From: Dactylosporangium vinaceum
Lineage (GTDB): Bacteria > Actinomycetota > Actinomycetes > Mycobacteriales > Micromonosporaceae
Assembly (NCBI RefSeq): GCF_019904175.1
Contig: NZ_CP061913.1
Span: forward strand, 7,378,001 to 7,442,000
Reading direction: 5' to 3'
DNA length: 64,000 nt
Every line of letters begins with the position of its first letter. Positions within the stretch are counted from its first letter, which is position 1. The position numbers were made by a program, and so were the translations under genes. The notes under the pieces are model-generated. The model searched no databases, was not told the DNA's origin, and worked only from the letters and a program-made list of their open reading frames with translations. This document shows, in pieces, positions 1 through 11,280 of the stretch.

Positions 1-91
1 CAGCGACGGCGGCGACCGTGCCGACGGCCGTGCCGGCGGCGGACATGGCCAGGTCGACGACGTTGGACAGGCGGGGCAGCGGCAGAGGCAT
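1..91 (-). CDS. N-terminal fragment of an unknown protein, cut by the left edge
   Basis: An ATG at 91-89 opens a minus-strand frame that runs off the left edge of the window without a stop. The 30 visible residues begin MPLPLPRLSNVVDLAM and continue as an Ala/Gly/Val-rich stretch that could be the start of a membrane segment. No clear Shine-Dalgarno sequence precedes the ATG. The downstream HxlR gene lies on the same strand 42 bases upstream of this start, so the two could be co-transcribed. The family cannot be named from 30 residues. Confidence 0.4.
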   Translation of the reverse strand, partial: MPLPLPRLSNVVDLAMSAAGTAVGTVAAVA

Positions 92-133
92 ATGGCAAGT
101 GTGCCCAATCGGAGCCACCGTGATGCGGTTTGT

Positions 134-517
134 TCAGTCCGCCCGGTCGTAGGCGGCCTGTGCCGCCGACACGTCACCGAGGTGCTCGATCGACCACTGT
201 TGCAGCGCCCGGAGCGGCCCGAGCAGGGTGCGGCCGGCGTCGGTGAGCGCGTACTCCACGCGGACGGGCACCTCGGGATGGACCGTGCGGCGCACGAGCC
301 CGTCGCGTTCCAGCCCGCGCAGCGTCTGGGTCAGCATCTTCTGCGAGATGCCCTCGATGCGCCGCCGCAGCTCGGAGAAGCGGGCGTCGCCATTGCCCAG
401 GATACCGACGACGAGCACGGTCCACCGGTCGCCGATGCGGTCGAGGATGCGCCGGGTCGGGCAGTCGGCGTGATAGGGGTCACCACCGAAGAGCGACTCC
501 ACCTGCGTGGTTACCAC
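134..517 (-). CDS. HxlR-family winged-helix transcriptional regulator
   Basis: The 127-residue product matches the whole length of the HxlR/MarR-like family. It has the conserved Cys of CPTRRILDRIGDRWT near residue 19, the ILGNGDARFSELRRRI helix-turn region, the SQKMLTQTLRGLERDGLV recognition helix and the VEYALTDAG wing. Members of this family usually repress or activate an adjacent, divergent oxidoreductase and often sense quinones, aldehydes or redox state through the conserved Cys. Here the divergent neighbour is an NAD(P)-binding reductase 192 bases away, which fits that role. The family call is firm; the ligand and regulated gene are inferred. Confidence 0.9.
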   Translation of the reverse strand: MVTTQVESLFGGDPYHADCPTRRILDRIGDRWTVLVVGILGNGDARFSELRRRIEGISQKMLTQTLRGLERDGLVRRTVHPEVPVRVEYALTDAGRTLLGPLRALQQWSIEHLGDVSAAQAAYDRAD

Positions 518-536
518 AAAGTGCCTTCTTCCCGCC

Positions 537-551
537 GGAGACCTGGTCTCC
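537..551. promoter_or_regulatory. Palindrome GGAGACC-T-GGTCTCC, probable HxlR operator
   Basis: A perfect inverted repeat with 7-bp arms and a single central base lies 20 bases upstream of the HxlR start codon, in the space between the regulator and the divergent reductase. Autoregulation through a palindrome at this position is typical of the family. The assignment is inferred from position and symmetry. Confidence 0.45.
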
Positions 552-606
552 TACGGTAACCGAGGCGGACGTCGAACCGTAACGGCGTCCTGCCGGGTCG
601 ACAACC

Positions 607-616
607 GAACCGGTTC
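607..616. promoter_or_regulatory. Palindrome GAACCGGTTC inside a repeated CGACAACCGA context
   Basis: A perfect 10-bp palindrome is flanked on both sides by copies of the sequence CGACAACCGA, in the same divergent spacer as the 537-551 palindrome and about 95 bases upstream of the reductase start. It may be a second operator half or a separate regulator site. Nothing identifies the binding protein. Confidence 0.3.
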
Positions 617-709
617 GACAACCGAGCCGCGTCATGGGCCGGTCCGGATGGGTGACCAAGCCGTATCAGCGGCCGAGCCCGAAGCAGTCCCGTAGCAGAG
701 AGGCACATC

Positions 710-1357
710 ATGTCCCGCATCACCGTCATCGGCGGCACCGGATACGCCGGATCGGCAATCGTCGCGGAGGCCGCGGCCCGCGGCCACGAGGTCACCGCGT
801 TCAGCCGCTCGCTCCCGGCCGAGCCGGTCCCGGGCGCGTTATACGTCCAGGGCGACGCGGCGGACGAGGCGGCCCTGAGCGCGGTCGTCACGGGCGCCGA
901 TGTCGTGGTCGGCGCGCTCGCCCCGCGCGGCGCACTGGCCGGGAACTACCGGGCCGTCTACCTGACCATCGCCCGGCTCGCCGACGCCGCGCACGCGCCG
1001 CTGTACATCGTCGGCGGCTTCTCGTCGCTGCGCCCGGCGCCCGGTGCGCCGCGCTTCGTGGCGGACCTGAGCGACGCCCCGGCCGCGTTCCACGACGAGA
1101 TCCGCGCGGCCGCCGCGCTGGTCATGGACGACCTCCCGGCCACACCGGACACGCTCGACTGGGTGTTCGTGAGCCCGGCCTACAGGTTCGGCTCCCACGT
1201 CCCCGGCGAGCGCCTGGGCCGCTACCGCCGCGGCGGCGACATCGCCGTGCAGCCCGAGGACGGCGGCGCGATCTCCGGCCCCGACTACGCGCAGGGCTTC
1301 GTCGACCTCATCGAGCGGGGCGACGCCCACCGCGCCCACGTCAACCTGGGGTACTGA
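710..1357 (+). CDS. NAD(P)-binding Rossmann-fold reductase (NmrA/SDR-like)
   Basis: The 215-residue protein starts with a beta strand and the dinucleotide-binding loop VIGGTGYAGSAI (residues 5-16), followed by an acidic/basic pattern typical of atypical short-chain reductases that bind NAD(P) with their N terminus. It lacks a clear YxxxK catalytic pair, which places it with the NmrA/YwnB-type NAD(P)-binding proteins rather than classical SDRs. The start is supported by GAGAGG eight bases upstream of the ATG. It is divergent from the HxlR regulator and probably controlled by it. A quinone or flavin reductase role would suit an HxlR partner, but the substrate is unknown. Confidence 0.8.
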   Translation: MSRITVIGGTGYAGSAIVAEAAARGHEVTAFSRSLPAEPVPGALYVQGDAADEAALSAVVTGADVVVGALAPRGALAGNYRAVYLTIARLADAAHAPLYIVGGFSSLRPAPGAPRFVADLSDAPAAFHDEIRAAAALVMDDLPATPDTLDWVFVSPAYRFGSHVPGERLGRYRRGGDIAVQPEDGGAISGPDYAQGFVDLIERGDAHRAHVNLGY

Positions 1358-1467
1358 GCGCCGGCCACGGCGTCGGCGGCCGCGGCGGTCGACGAGGATC
1401 GCCGCCGGGCCGGGAGGGTTTCCGGGAAGGGGCGGCGCGCAGTACTTGACGGTTGGATCATTGGGGC

Positions 1468-2148
1468 ATGGCGGAGTCGCATGGCGGGGCGGCGGGGCGG
1501 CCACGGATCGGCATCGGGTGGCCGCTGGCCGCGGGTGTCGCCCTCGGGATCGCTTCGTTCTGTGCGGACCTGGTCGACGGCACGCTGCGGACGGTGCTGC
1601 AGTTCGTGGCCAGCACCGGGTTCGCGTGGGGGTGTGCGGCGTTCGTGGCCGCGTTCCCGGCGCGGACCCGGCGCGGGGCGGCGGCCGCGGCGATCATCGT
1701 GCTGTGCACCGCCACCGGCTGCTACTACTGGCTCAACCTGCCCGGCGGGTTTCGGCCGGGCGGGCAGTTCGGCCCGTTGTTCAAGGCGTTCGCCTACTGG
1801 ATGGTCCTCTCCGTCGTCGGTGGTGCGCTGCTCGGGCCGCTGGCTCACGCGGTGCGGACCGACCGGGCGCGGCGGGCGGCCGTCGCGGCCGGGGTCGCGT
1901 GCGGGCTGCTGTCCGGGGCCGGCATTGCGATAGTGACCTCACTGCTGGCCGCCGGGAACTACGGGCGGGCCGGGCTGACCGAGGGCATGCTGCAGGCGGC
2001 CGCGGGCATCGCCGTGGCCACGTGGGCGTTCGCCCGGCGCCGGGCGGCCCGGGACTGGGCGGTCTACGGCGCCGCCGCCCTGGCTGCCTGCACCGCGGGC
2101 GCTCTCGCCTGGAGCGCCGTCGAATCCGTGCCGGTCACCGGCTTCTGA
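1468..2148 (+). CDS. Multi-pass membrane protein, DUF6518-like
   Basis: The protein of 226 residues has a short basic N-terminal segment (AAGRPRIGIG) followed by about six hydrophobic helices separated by short charged loops, with arginine-rich loops after the second and fourth helices (PARTRRG, RTDRARR) and at RRRAARD. The pattern and the YYWLNLPGG stretch resemble the DUF6518 family of actinobacterial membrane proteins, whose function is unknown. The ATG at 1468 is preferred over an in-frame TTG at 1453 because GGGG stands just before it. It is convergent with the hybrid kinase, with 34 bases between the stops. Confidence 0.7.
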   Translation: MAESHGGAAGRPRIGIGWPLAAGVALGIASFCADLVDGTLRTVLQFVASTGFAWGCAAFVAAFPARTRRGAAAAAIIVLCTATGCYYWLNLPGGFRPGGQFGPLFKAFAYWMVLSVVGGALLGPLAHAVRTDRARRAAVAAGVACGLLSGAGIAIVTSLLAAGNYGRAGLTEGMLQAAAGIAVATWAFARRRAARDWAVYGAAALAACTAGALAWSAVESVPVTGF

Positions 2149-2182
2149 GCCACGCACCCGCCGCCGGGCCGGTGCCCGAAGG

Positions 2183-5018
<2,836 letters not shown>

Positions 5019-5032
<14 letters not shown>

Positions 5033-6419
5033 CCCGTCCGGTAGATCGCCCGTCCGGGGCCGGACCTGAGAACTCCACCGGCAGCCGCAGCCGCAGCAGC
5101 GCCCCGCCGGCCGGGGCGTCCTCGACGGTGAGCGTGCCGCCGTGCGCGAGCACGATGTCCCGGGCGATGGCCAGGCCCAGGCCGGTGCCGCCGCCCTTGC
5201 GGGAGCGGTCGTCGTCGAGCCGCACGAACCGGTCGAAGATCCGGTCCCGGGCCGCGGGCGGGATGCCGGGGCCGTCGTCGGCGACGGTGATCTCGGCAAC
5301 CTCGCCGCTCAGGGCGGTCGTGAGGACCACCGCACCGGCCGCGTACCGGGCGGCGTTGTCGACCAGGTTGCGCAGCACCCGTTGCAGGTGGTGCGGGTCG
5401 CCGCTGACCCGCACGGGCACGGCCCAGGTGGTGACCCGCAGGCCGGGGCGTTCGAGGGCCAGCCGCTCCCGCTCCAGGTACACCAGGTCGTCCAGGTCGA
5501 CGTCGGATCGGCGCAGCTGCAGGCCGCTCTCGTCGACGCGGGCGAGCAGCAGCAGATCGGCGATCAGGCGGGACATCCGCTCGCTCTCCCGCCGCATCCG
5601 GGTGACGTGTGGCCCCTCGCCGACCAGGTCCAGACCGGCCACGACAGTCGACAGGGGGCTGCGCAGCTCGTGCGAGGCGTCGGCGACGAACCGGCGCTGG
5701 GCCTCGGTGGCCGCCTCGATCCGGTCGAGCATGGTGTTCATGGTCGTGGCGAGCGCCGCGATCTCGTCGGCGGTGGGCGGTACCGGCAGCCGGGTGTGCA
5801 GGTTTCGACCGGTGATCGTCTCGGCCTGCCGGCGCATCGCGTCGACGGGGCGCAGGGACCGGCCCACGAACAGGAACGTCGCCACACCGACGATCACGGT
5901 GAGCAGCGGCAGGCCGACCGCGAGTGCGCCGACGGCGGCCGCGGTGCCCTCGTCGATCTCGTCGATCGACTGGGCCACGAGCACCGTGCGCTGGCCGGCG
6001 GCAGTGGCCACACCCAGCGCGGTGATCCGGAACGACACGTCGTGGGCCACGGGCAGTTCGTGCTGCTCCCGCTGGATCTCGCCGGGAGCCGGGCGCAGCG
6101 ACGAGATCGTCTGCGCGCCGGTGATCACCGCGGACGCGCGCAGCACATGACCGTCGGCGTCGAGGACCTGCACGACGGTACGGTCACGCAGCGACGGGCG
6201 CAGCATCGCCGCGAGCGCCGTGTCGTCGTCGAGCGCCCCGGCCACCTGCGAGGCCCGGTCCGCCGTGTCCTGGTCGACGTTGCGGGTGAGGATGACCCGG
6301 GCCGCCCAGACGAACGCGATCCCGGTGAACACCGAGGCGACCGCCACGACGGCGGACGCGGCGAGTGCCGAGCGCATCCGCACCCCGAGGCGCTGGCGAA
6401 TCCGTCCGGCGAGCGTCAC
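5019..6419 (-). CDS. Two-pass membrane sensor histidine kinase (HAMP-HisKA-HATPase)
   Basis: The 466-residue protein has membrane helices at about 18-42 and 160-186 enclosing an extracytoplasmic sensor loop of roughly 115 residues, a HAMP domain (187-240), HisKA with His250 in FVADASHELRSPL, and an ATPase domain with NLVDNAARYA, DDGPGIP and GGTGLGLAIA. This is the layout of OmpR-coupled class I kinases. No response regulator gene is adjacent; the next gene downstream is the hybrid kinase, whose start lies inside this gene's 3' end. The two may form one signalling operon. The GTG at 6419 is the chosen start; an internal ATG at 6377 is possible. Confidence 0.9.
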
Positions 6420-6505
6420 CCCCCGAAGTTACGCGCTCGGCCCCACCGGCAGGCAACGGCACGGCGCCGCGGGGCACGTCGTACACCCGGCGCCACCGCG
6501 CGATG

Positions 6506-7459
6506 TCAGACGGTCAACGTCGCCGACGACGAGCGGCGCGGCGTCGGCGGCGGCTGGGTCTCCCGCACCGGCACCCCGATCCGCATCGCCACGGCCGGCT
6601 GCCCGACGCCTCCGAGCAGCCCGCGCAGCGCATGCCGGACCCCGGGCACCTCCACGACCTCGGAGATCGGCGAGGCGGCCAGGCCCCGGGCGGTGAGCGC
6701 CAGCCATACCTCGGAGAGCGCCTCCCCGGCGGCCAGCCAGTCCCTCGGCTCGTCACCATCGGTGACGAACAGCGCGTACACGGTGCCGCGGTCGCTGCCG
6801 GGCCCGGCCTCCAGCCCCGCCTTGATCGCGAAGTCCCGCGGGGCGACGGTCCGCCGGGTGGCCGCCACGACGCTCTGGGCCGTGACCCCGTCACCGTGCG
6901 CCCGGTTCGTCCAGACCCGCAGGTCGGCCCGGAACCGCGGGTCGTCGCGCTCGATCTCCCCGGCGTGCGCGACGGCCGCCGCGAACGCGGTCACCTGCTC
7001 ATCCTTCACAATCTGCAGGTGTACCGCATGCCGGCGGGCGACTTCCCGCAGCTCCTCCAGCACCGGGGCCGCCGGCCGCTCGTCGCCGAACGGCCGCCGG
7101 TCGGTGTGCCGGTGCCCGATCGCCTCGGCCAGGGTGTCGGCGGGCACTGACTCGCCGCGCCCGAACCGGGCCACGAGATCGGGCTGCGCCGGGTCGGGCC
7201 GGCGCTCGACGGCGGCCGAGTATCCGGCCGCCCGCAGCGTGACGACCGCGTGGTTGAGCGCGGCCCCGCAGCTGAGCAGCAGGAGCCGCCCGTCCGGGTC
7301 GAGCCCGGTGAGCTGCCGGGACCGGTCGGCCCACAGCTCGGCGTGCTCGCCGTTGAGCCGCCAGCGCCACGGCTGGCTGTTGAGGATCGAGGGCGCCCGC
7401 AGCGCCGCGATCGACGCCTCGGCCACCAGATCGAGCTCGGCACGCAGGTCGCGGTCCAT
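6506..7459 (-). CDS. Acg-like nitroreductase-family flavoprotein
   Basis: The 317-residue protein opens with the APSILNSQPWRWRL segment characteristic of Acg/Rv2032-type proteins, a divergent duplicated nitroreductase fold that binds FMN but usually lacks normal reductase activity. Later hallmarks are GAALNHAVVTLRAAGY, HRHTDRRPFGDE and the C-terminal LRGLLGGVGQPAVAMRIG. In mycobacteria these genes belong to the DosR dormancy regulon and may sequester FMN. A good Shine-Dalgarno, GAAGGAG, precedes the ATG, and a DosR-type box lies 68 bases upstream of the start, so hypoxic induction by the DevR encoded at 14.6 kb is likely. Confidence 0.88.
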   Translation of the reverse strand: MDRDLRAELDLVAEASIAALRAPSILNSQPWRWRLNGEHAELWADRSRQLTGLDPDGRLLLLSCGAALNHAVVTLRAAGYSAAVERRPDPAQPDLVARFGRGESVPADTLAEAIGHRHTDRRPFGDERPAAPVLEELREVARRHAVHLQIVKDEQVTAFAAAVAHAGEIERDDPRFRADLRVWTNRAHGDGVTAQSVVAATRRTVAPRDFAIKAGLEAGPGSDRGTVYALFVTDGDEPRDWLAAGEALSEVWLALTARGLAASPISEVVEVPGVRHALRGLLGGVGQPAVAMRIGVPVRETQPPPTPRRSSSATLTV

Positions 7460-7526
7460 GGGGGTTCTCCTTCGAGGCTGCCGCTCGGTGTTCCCTCCAC
7501 GATCACCCCGCGGCGGGCACCGCGGC

Positions 7527-7541
7527 AGGGCCTTTGGTCAC
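7527..7541 (-). promoter_or_regulatory. DosR/DevR-type box upstream of the Acg-like gene
   Basis: The plus-strand sequence AGGGCCTTTGGTCAC differs at only two positions from the box before cydA (AGGGCCGAAGGTCAC) and resembles the mycobacterial DosR core GGGACTWWAGTCCC. It sits 68-82 bases upstream of the Acg-like start codon. The box is recognised from its similarity to the two other copies in this window and from gene content. Confidence 0.65.
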
Positions 7542-7638
7542 GAGATCCCCGGGACCGCGGCTCGCTCGCCGCTCGAGTGCGCCGATACTTGCTGATAGCC
7601 GACGAATGCTCCCACAGCGGACAGGGGGCCGCCCGGGA

Positions 7639-8070
7639 TTACCGATTTAACGGATTGCCGGTAATCGACAATGCCGCCAGCTCGAACCCGCTGACCAGGT
7701 CGCAGTCGATGCCGATCACGCAGTTCATCGGCTCGTCGATCCATGGGTCCAGGACGCTCTCGTAGTATCGGATCCGCTCCTCGTCCATGATCAGCCGGGC
7801 GCTCCCGGTGACGACGACGCTCCAGCCAGTGCGGGCGGTGGCGTCGATCTGGTCGGCCTCGTAGGCCACCACCAGCGCGCCGTGCGCCGTCGCCGCCGAG
7901 GCCAGGCCGTGGCCCAGGCCGCTGCGGATGACGATCGTCTCGCCGTCGAGCAGGTGGTTGACCGGCCGGATGGCCGGTAGGGCGCGATCGGTGAAGACCA
8001 CCCGGCCCAGTGGTACCGACGCGAGCAGTTCAAGACACCGCCGCCGCCCCAGCGAGCGCAGGGTTCCCAT
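7639..8070 (-). CDS. Pyridoxamine 5'-phosphate oxidase-like (PPOX) flavin-binding protein
   Basis: The 143-residue product is a single split-barrel domain of the PPOX superfamily: LLASVPLGRVVFTDRALPAIRPVNHLLDG at the N terminus, then GWSVVVTGSARLI and a C-terminal VIGIDCDLVSGFEL. Proteins of this size and pattern bind FMN or F420 and are frequent in DosR-like hypoxia regulons. The start at 8070 is preferred to 8085 because GGTGGTGAG stands six bases before it. The gene overlaps the 3' end of cydC by 41 bases and so probably forms the tail of the cydABDC transcript. Confidence 0.85.
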   Translation of the reverse strand: MGTLRSLGRRRCLELLASVPLGRVVFTDRALPAIRPVNHLLDGETIVIRSGLGHGLASAATAHGALVVAYEADQIDATARTGWSVVVTGSARLIMDEERIRYYESVLDPWIDEPMNCVIGIDCDLVSGFELAALSITGNPLNR

Positions 8071-9676
8071 GGATCTCACCACCATCCAGCGTCATGATCG
8101 AGTCGACGTACTGCCCCGCGTCCGGCCGGTGGGTGATCAGCAGGACGGTCCGTCCGCTCGTCGCCGCCATCAGGTCGCGCAGCAGCGCGGTCGCGGTCTG
8201 CTCGTCGAGGTGCTCGGTCGGCTCGTCGAGGACGAGCACCGGGAAGTCGGCGAGCAGGGCCCGGGCCAGGGCGAGCCGCCGCCGCTGCCCGCCGGAGACG
8301 GCGACGCCGTGCTCCCCCACGCCTGTCGCGAGGCCCTGCGGCAGCCCCCGCACCCAGTCACCGAGCCGGGCCCGGTCCAGCGCCGAATACAGCTCCTCCG
8401 CCGTGGCGTCGGGCCGGCCGATCCGCAGGTTGGCCTCGATCGTGGTGTCGAACAGGTACGCGTCGTCGCCGAGGTATCCGACGATCCGCCGCACGTCGTC
8501 GCCCGCCCACCGCCGCAGGTCGACCCCGTTGAGCGTGACCGTCCCCGCACAGGGGTCGAGCCACCGCACCAGCAGCGCCGCGATCGTGCTCTTCCCGGAG
8601 CCGCTGGGCCCGACGAGCGCCACCCGGGCCCCCGGCTCCAGCGTGAACGACACGTCCCGCACGACCGGCCGCCCCGGCACCCACGCCGCGGAGACCCCTT
8701 CGACCCCGAGGGCCGCGAACGAGCGCCCAGCCGCCACGGCCACGGCCGGGTCAGGCGCCGGGTCACGGGTCGCCGCGACCTCGGCCAGCCGCCGCAGGGC
8801 GGCCCGGGCGGCGGCCCACTGCTGCGCGGCGACCGGCACCGCCCCGACGATCTCGAAGACGGCCAGCGGCGTCAGCACGACGACCGCGAGCAGTTCCCCG
8901 TCAAGCGTCCCCCCGCGGACGGCGAGCGCTCCGGCGACCAGCGCGGCCAGCACGGCGAGCCCGGTGCACAGCGACGTCACGGCGGCCGACACACCCGAGG
9001 CCCCGGCCGATCGCCGGGTGGCTGCCACCAGCTCCCGGTCGGTCCGGTCGAGGGCGGCCAGGGCCTCGTCGACCGCCCCGTAGGCGATCAGGTCCGGCAG
9101 CCCCTGCACCAGATCGACGGTCCCGGCGGCCAGGGCCCCCCGCAGCGGCGCCAGCCGGGCGTCGGCCCGCCGGACCAGCACCGATTGCAGCACCGGCACA
9201 CCCACCCCGGCCACGAGGACCGCGGCCGCGAGGGCGATGGCCGCGGCCGGCAGCAGGGCCCAGATCAGCAGGACCGAGGCGACGCCGGTCACCGCGGCCA
9301 CGGCGATGGGCAGCGCGACCCGCACGACCAGGTCGACGACCGACTCGACGTCGTCGACGAGCCGGGCCGCCAGGTCGCCGCGCCGGAACCCTGCCAGCCC
9401 GGCGGGTGCGAGCCGCTCGAGCCGCCGGAACACCCGCACCCGCACCACACCGAGCAGCCGCAGGGCGCCGTCGTGCCCGGTGACGCGCTCCACGTATCGC
9501 AGCACGCCCCGCCCGATCCCGAACGCCCGCACGGCCACGATCGCGACCATCAGGTGCAGCACCGGCGGGTGCAGGGCCGCGCGCGAGATGAGCCACGCCG
9601 AGGTGGCCATCAGCCCGACCGCGCACAGCGCCGCCGCGACGCCGGACACCAGGGCAACGAGCAGCCGCCCGATCAT
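8030..9676 (-). CDS. cydC: CydC, subunit of the CydDC thiol-reductant ABC exporter
   Basis: The 548-residue protein combines a six-helix exporter membrane domain (about 1-290) with an ATPase domain. The Walker A is GPSGSGKSTIAAL, the signature loop is AVSGGQRRRLALARAL, the Walker B is FPVLVLDEPTEHLD and the switch is ITHR. CydDC exports cysteine and glutathione-type thiols and is needed to assemble cytochrome bd. Its start overlaps the stop of cydD by four bases (ATGA), and it lies fourth in the order cydA-cydB-cydD-cydC, the usual actinobacterial arrangement. Confidence 0.93.
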   Translation of the reverse strand: MIGRLLVALVSGVAAALCAVGLMATSAWLISRAALHPPVLHLMVAIVAVRAFGIGRGVLRYVERVTGHDGALRLLGVVRVRVFRRLERLAPAGLAGFRRGDLAARLVDDVESVVDLVVRVALPIAVAAVTGVASVLLIWALLPAAAIALAAAVLVAGVGVPVLQSVLVRRADARLAPLRGALAAGTVDLVQGLPDLIAYGAVDEALAALDRTDRELVAATRRSAGASGVSAAVTSLCTGLAVLAALVAGALAVRGGTLDGELLAVVVLTPLAVFEIVGAVPVAAQQWAAARAALRRLAEVAATRDPAPDPAVAVAAGRSFAALGVEGVSAAWVPGRPVVRDVSFTLEPGARVALVGPSGSGKSTIAALLVRWLDPCAGTVTLNGVDLRRWAGDDVRRIVGYLGDDAYLFDTTIEANLRIGRPDATAEELYSALDRARLGDWVRGLPQGLATGVGEHGVAVSGGQRRRLALARALLADFPVLVLDEPTEHLDEQTATALLRDLMAATSGRTVLLITHRPDAGQYVDSIMTLDGGEIHGNPALAGAAAVS

Positions 9677-11280
9677 CCTGCCACCCCCGCCGGGGCCGGG
9701 GTCACCGACGGCAGCGCGATGACCCGGTCCGCGATGGCCACCAGTGACGGCCGGTGCGCGGCCATGATCACGGTCCGACCGGCGGCGTGCGCCCGGATCG
9801 CGGCGAGCAGCTCGGCCTCGGTGGCCGCATCGAGCCCGGCGGTCGGCTCGTCGAGCAGCACCAGCGGCGCATCCCGGAGGAACACCCGGGCCAGGGCGAT
9901 CCGCTGCCGCTGCCCCGCCGACAGCCCGGCCCCGTCATCGCCGAGCGGCGTGTCGAACCCGTCGGGCAACGCCTCGATGAACGACAGCGCACCGGCCTGA
10001 GCCGCCGCCGACCGCATCGCGGCCGGGTCCCGCCCGGCGGCCCCGAGGCAGATGTTGTCCGCGATGGTCCCGGCGCCGAGCCAGGGCCGCTGCGGCAGCC
10101 AGGCGACGTCACGCAGCGCCGGCAGCGGTGACACGGTGCCGGCGGTGGGGGTCACGAAGCCCATGAGCACCGACAGGACCGTCGACTTGCCGCACCCGCT
10201 CGGCCCGGTCAGCGCCACCAGCTCACCCGGCGCGACGGCACACGAGAACGCCGGCAGCGGCGGGCGCCCCGGGTAGGCCACGACGACGTCGGAGAACCGG
10301 ATCGGGGCATCGGCGGAGGTCCGGGCGGCGGCCGGCAGCGGAGTCTCCAGGATGGCGAAGACGTCCGTGGCCGCGGCGAGGCCCTCGGCGCTGGCGTGGT
10401 AGTTGGCGCCCACCTGGCGCAGCGGCAGGTACGCCTCCGGGGCCAGGATCAGCACCAGCAGCGCCGTCGCCAGCCCCAGCGACCCGTCGACGAGCCGCAG
10501 CCCGATCCCGACCGCGACGAGCGCCACCGACAGCGTCGACAGCAGCTCCAGGACGAGCGACGAGAGCAGCGCGACCCGCAGCGTCCGCATGGTGACCCGG
10601 CGCTGCTCGGCGCTGATCTCCGCGATCACCGCGGCCTGCCGCTTGGCCCGCCCGAAGACCCGCAGCGTCGGCAGCCCGGCGACGACATCGAGGAAGTGGT
10701 GCGACAGCCGGGTCAGCAGGCGGAACTGCCGCCGGTTGGCCGACTCGGTGTGCAGCCCGACGAGGGCCATGAACACGGGGATCAGCGGCAGGGTGAGCGC
10801 GACAGTGGCCGTCGCGACCAGGTCCGCGGGCGCGAGCCGCACCAGCACGACGACCGGCACGAGCGCGGCCAGGACCAGCTGCGGCAGGTACTTCGCGAAG
10901 TAGGCGTCGAGGGCGTCGAGCCCGCGCGTGGCAAGCGTGGCAAGCGTCGCGCTCGTCGGTGCCCGGCCCGGCCCGAGCGCGGCGGCATGGGCCAGCAGCC
11001 GCGCCCGCAGCTCCCGCTTGACCGCGGCCGCCGCCCGGGTCGCCACCACCTGCTGGGCCCAGGCGACCGCCGCGCGGAGCAGCACGACCACGGCCAGCGG
11101 GGCGACCGCCGCCGGGCCGACGGCCGCGCCGTCCAGGAACACCGACGTGATCAGGGAGGCGAGCAGTGTCGCCTGGGCGACGACGAGCCCGGCCAGGGCC
11201 ACGCCCAGGGCGACGGACAGCACCAGGAAGGTGCGGGTCGCCCGGGCGTGGCGCAGCAGCCGCGGATCCAGTGGCCTCAT
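9673..11280 (-). CDS. cydD: CydD, subunit of the CydDC thiol-reductant ABC exporter
   Basis: The 535-residue half-transporter starts MRPLDPRLLRHARATR, carries the exporter membrane domain with the typical TLRVFGRAKRQ coupling region, and ends with an ATPase domain (GPSGCGKSTVLSVL, LSAGQRQRIALARVFL, LVLLDEPTAGLD, AAHRPS). It pairs with CydC to export thiols needed for cytochrome bd maturation. The ATG at 11280 shares its A with the TGA stop of cydB, a one-base overlap indicating translational coupling. In some actinobacteria cydD and cydC are fused; here they are separate. Confidence 0.93.
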   Translation of the reverse strand: MRPLDPRLLRHARATRTFLVLSVALGVALAGLVVAQATLLASLITSVFLDGAAVGPAAVAPLAVVVLLRAAVAWAQQVVATRAAAAVKRELRARLLAHAAALGPGRAPTSATLATLATRGLDALDAYFAKYLPQLVLAALVPVVVLVRLAPADLVATATVALTLPLIPVFMALVGLHTESANRRQFRLLTRLSHHFLDVVAGLPTLRVFGRAKRQAAVIAEISAEQRRVTMRTLRVALLSSLVLELLSTLSVALVAVGIGLRLVDGSLGLATALLVLILAPEAYLPLRQVGANYHASAEGLAAATDVFAILETPLPAAARTSADAPIRFSDVVVAYPGRPPLPAFSCAVAPGELVALTGPSGCGKSTVLSVLMGFVTPTAGTVSPLPALRDVAWLPQRPWLGAGTIADNICLGAAGRDPAAMRSAAAQAGALSFIEALPDGFDTPLGDDGAGLSAGQRQRIALARVFLRDAPLVLLDEPTAGLDAATEAELLAAIRAHAAGRTVIMAAHRPSLVAIADRVIALPSVTPAPAGVAG

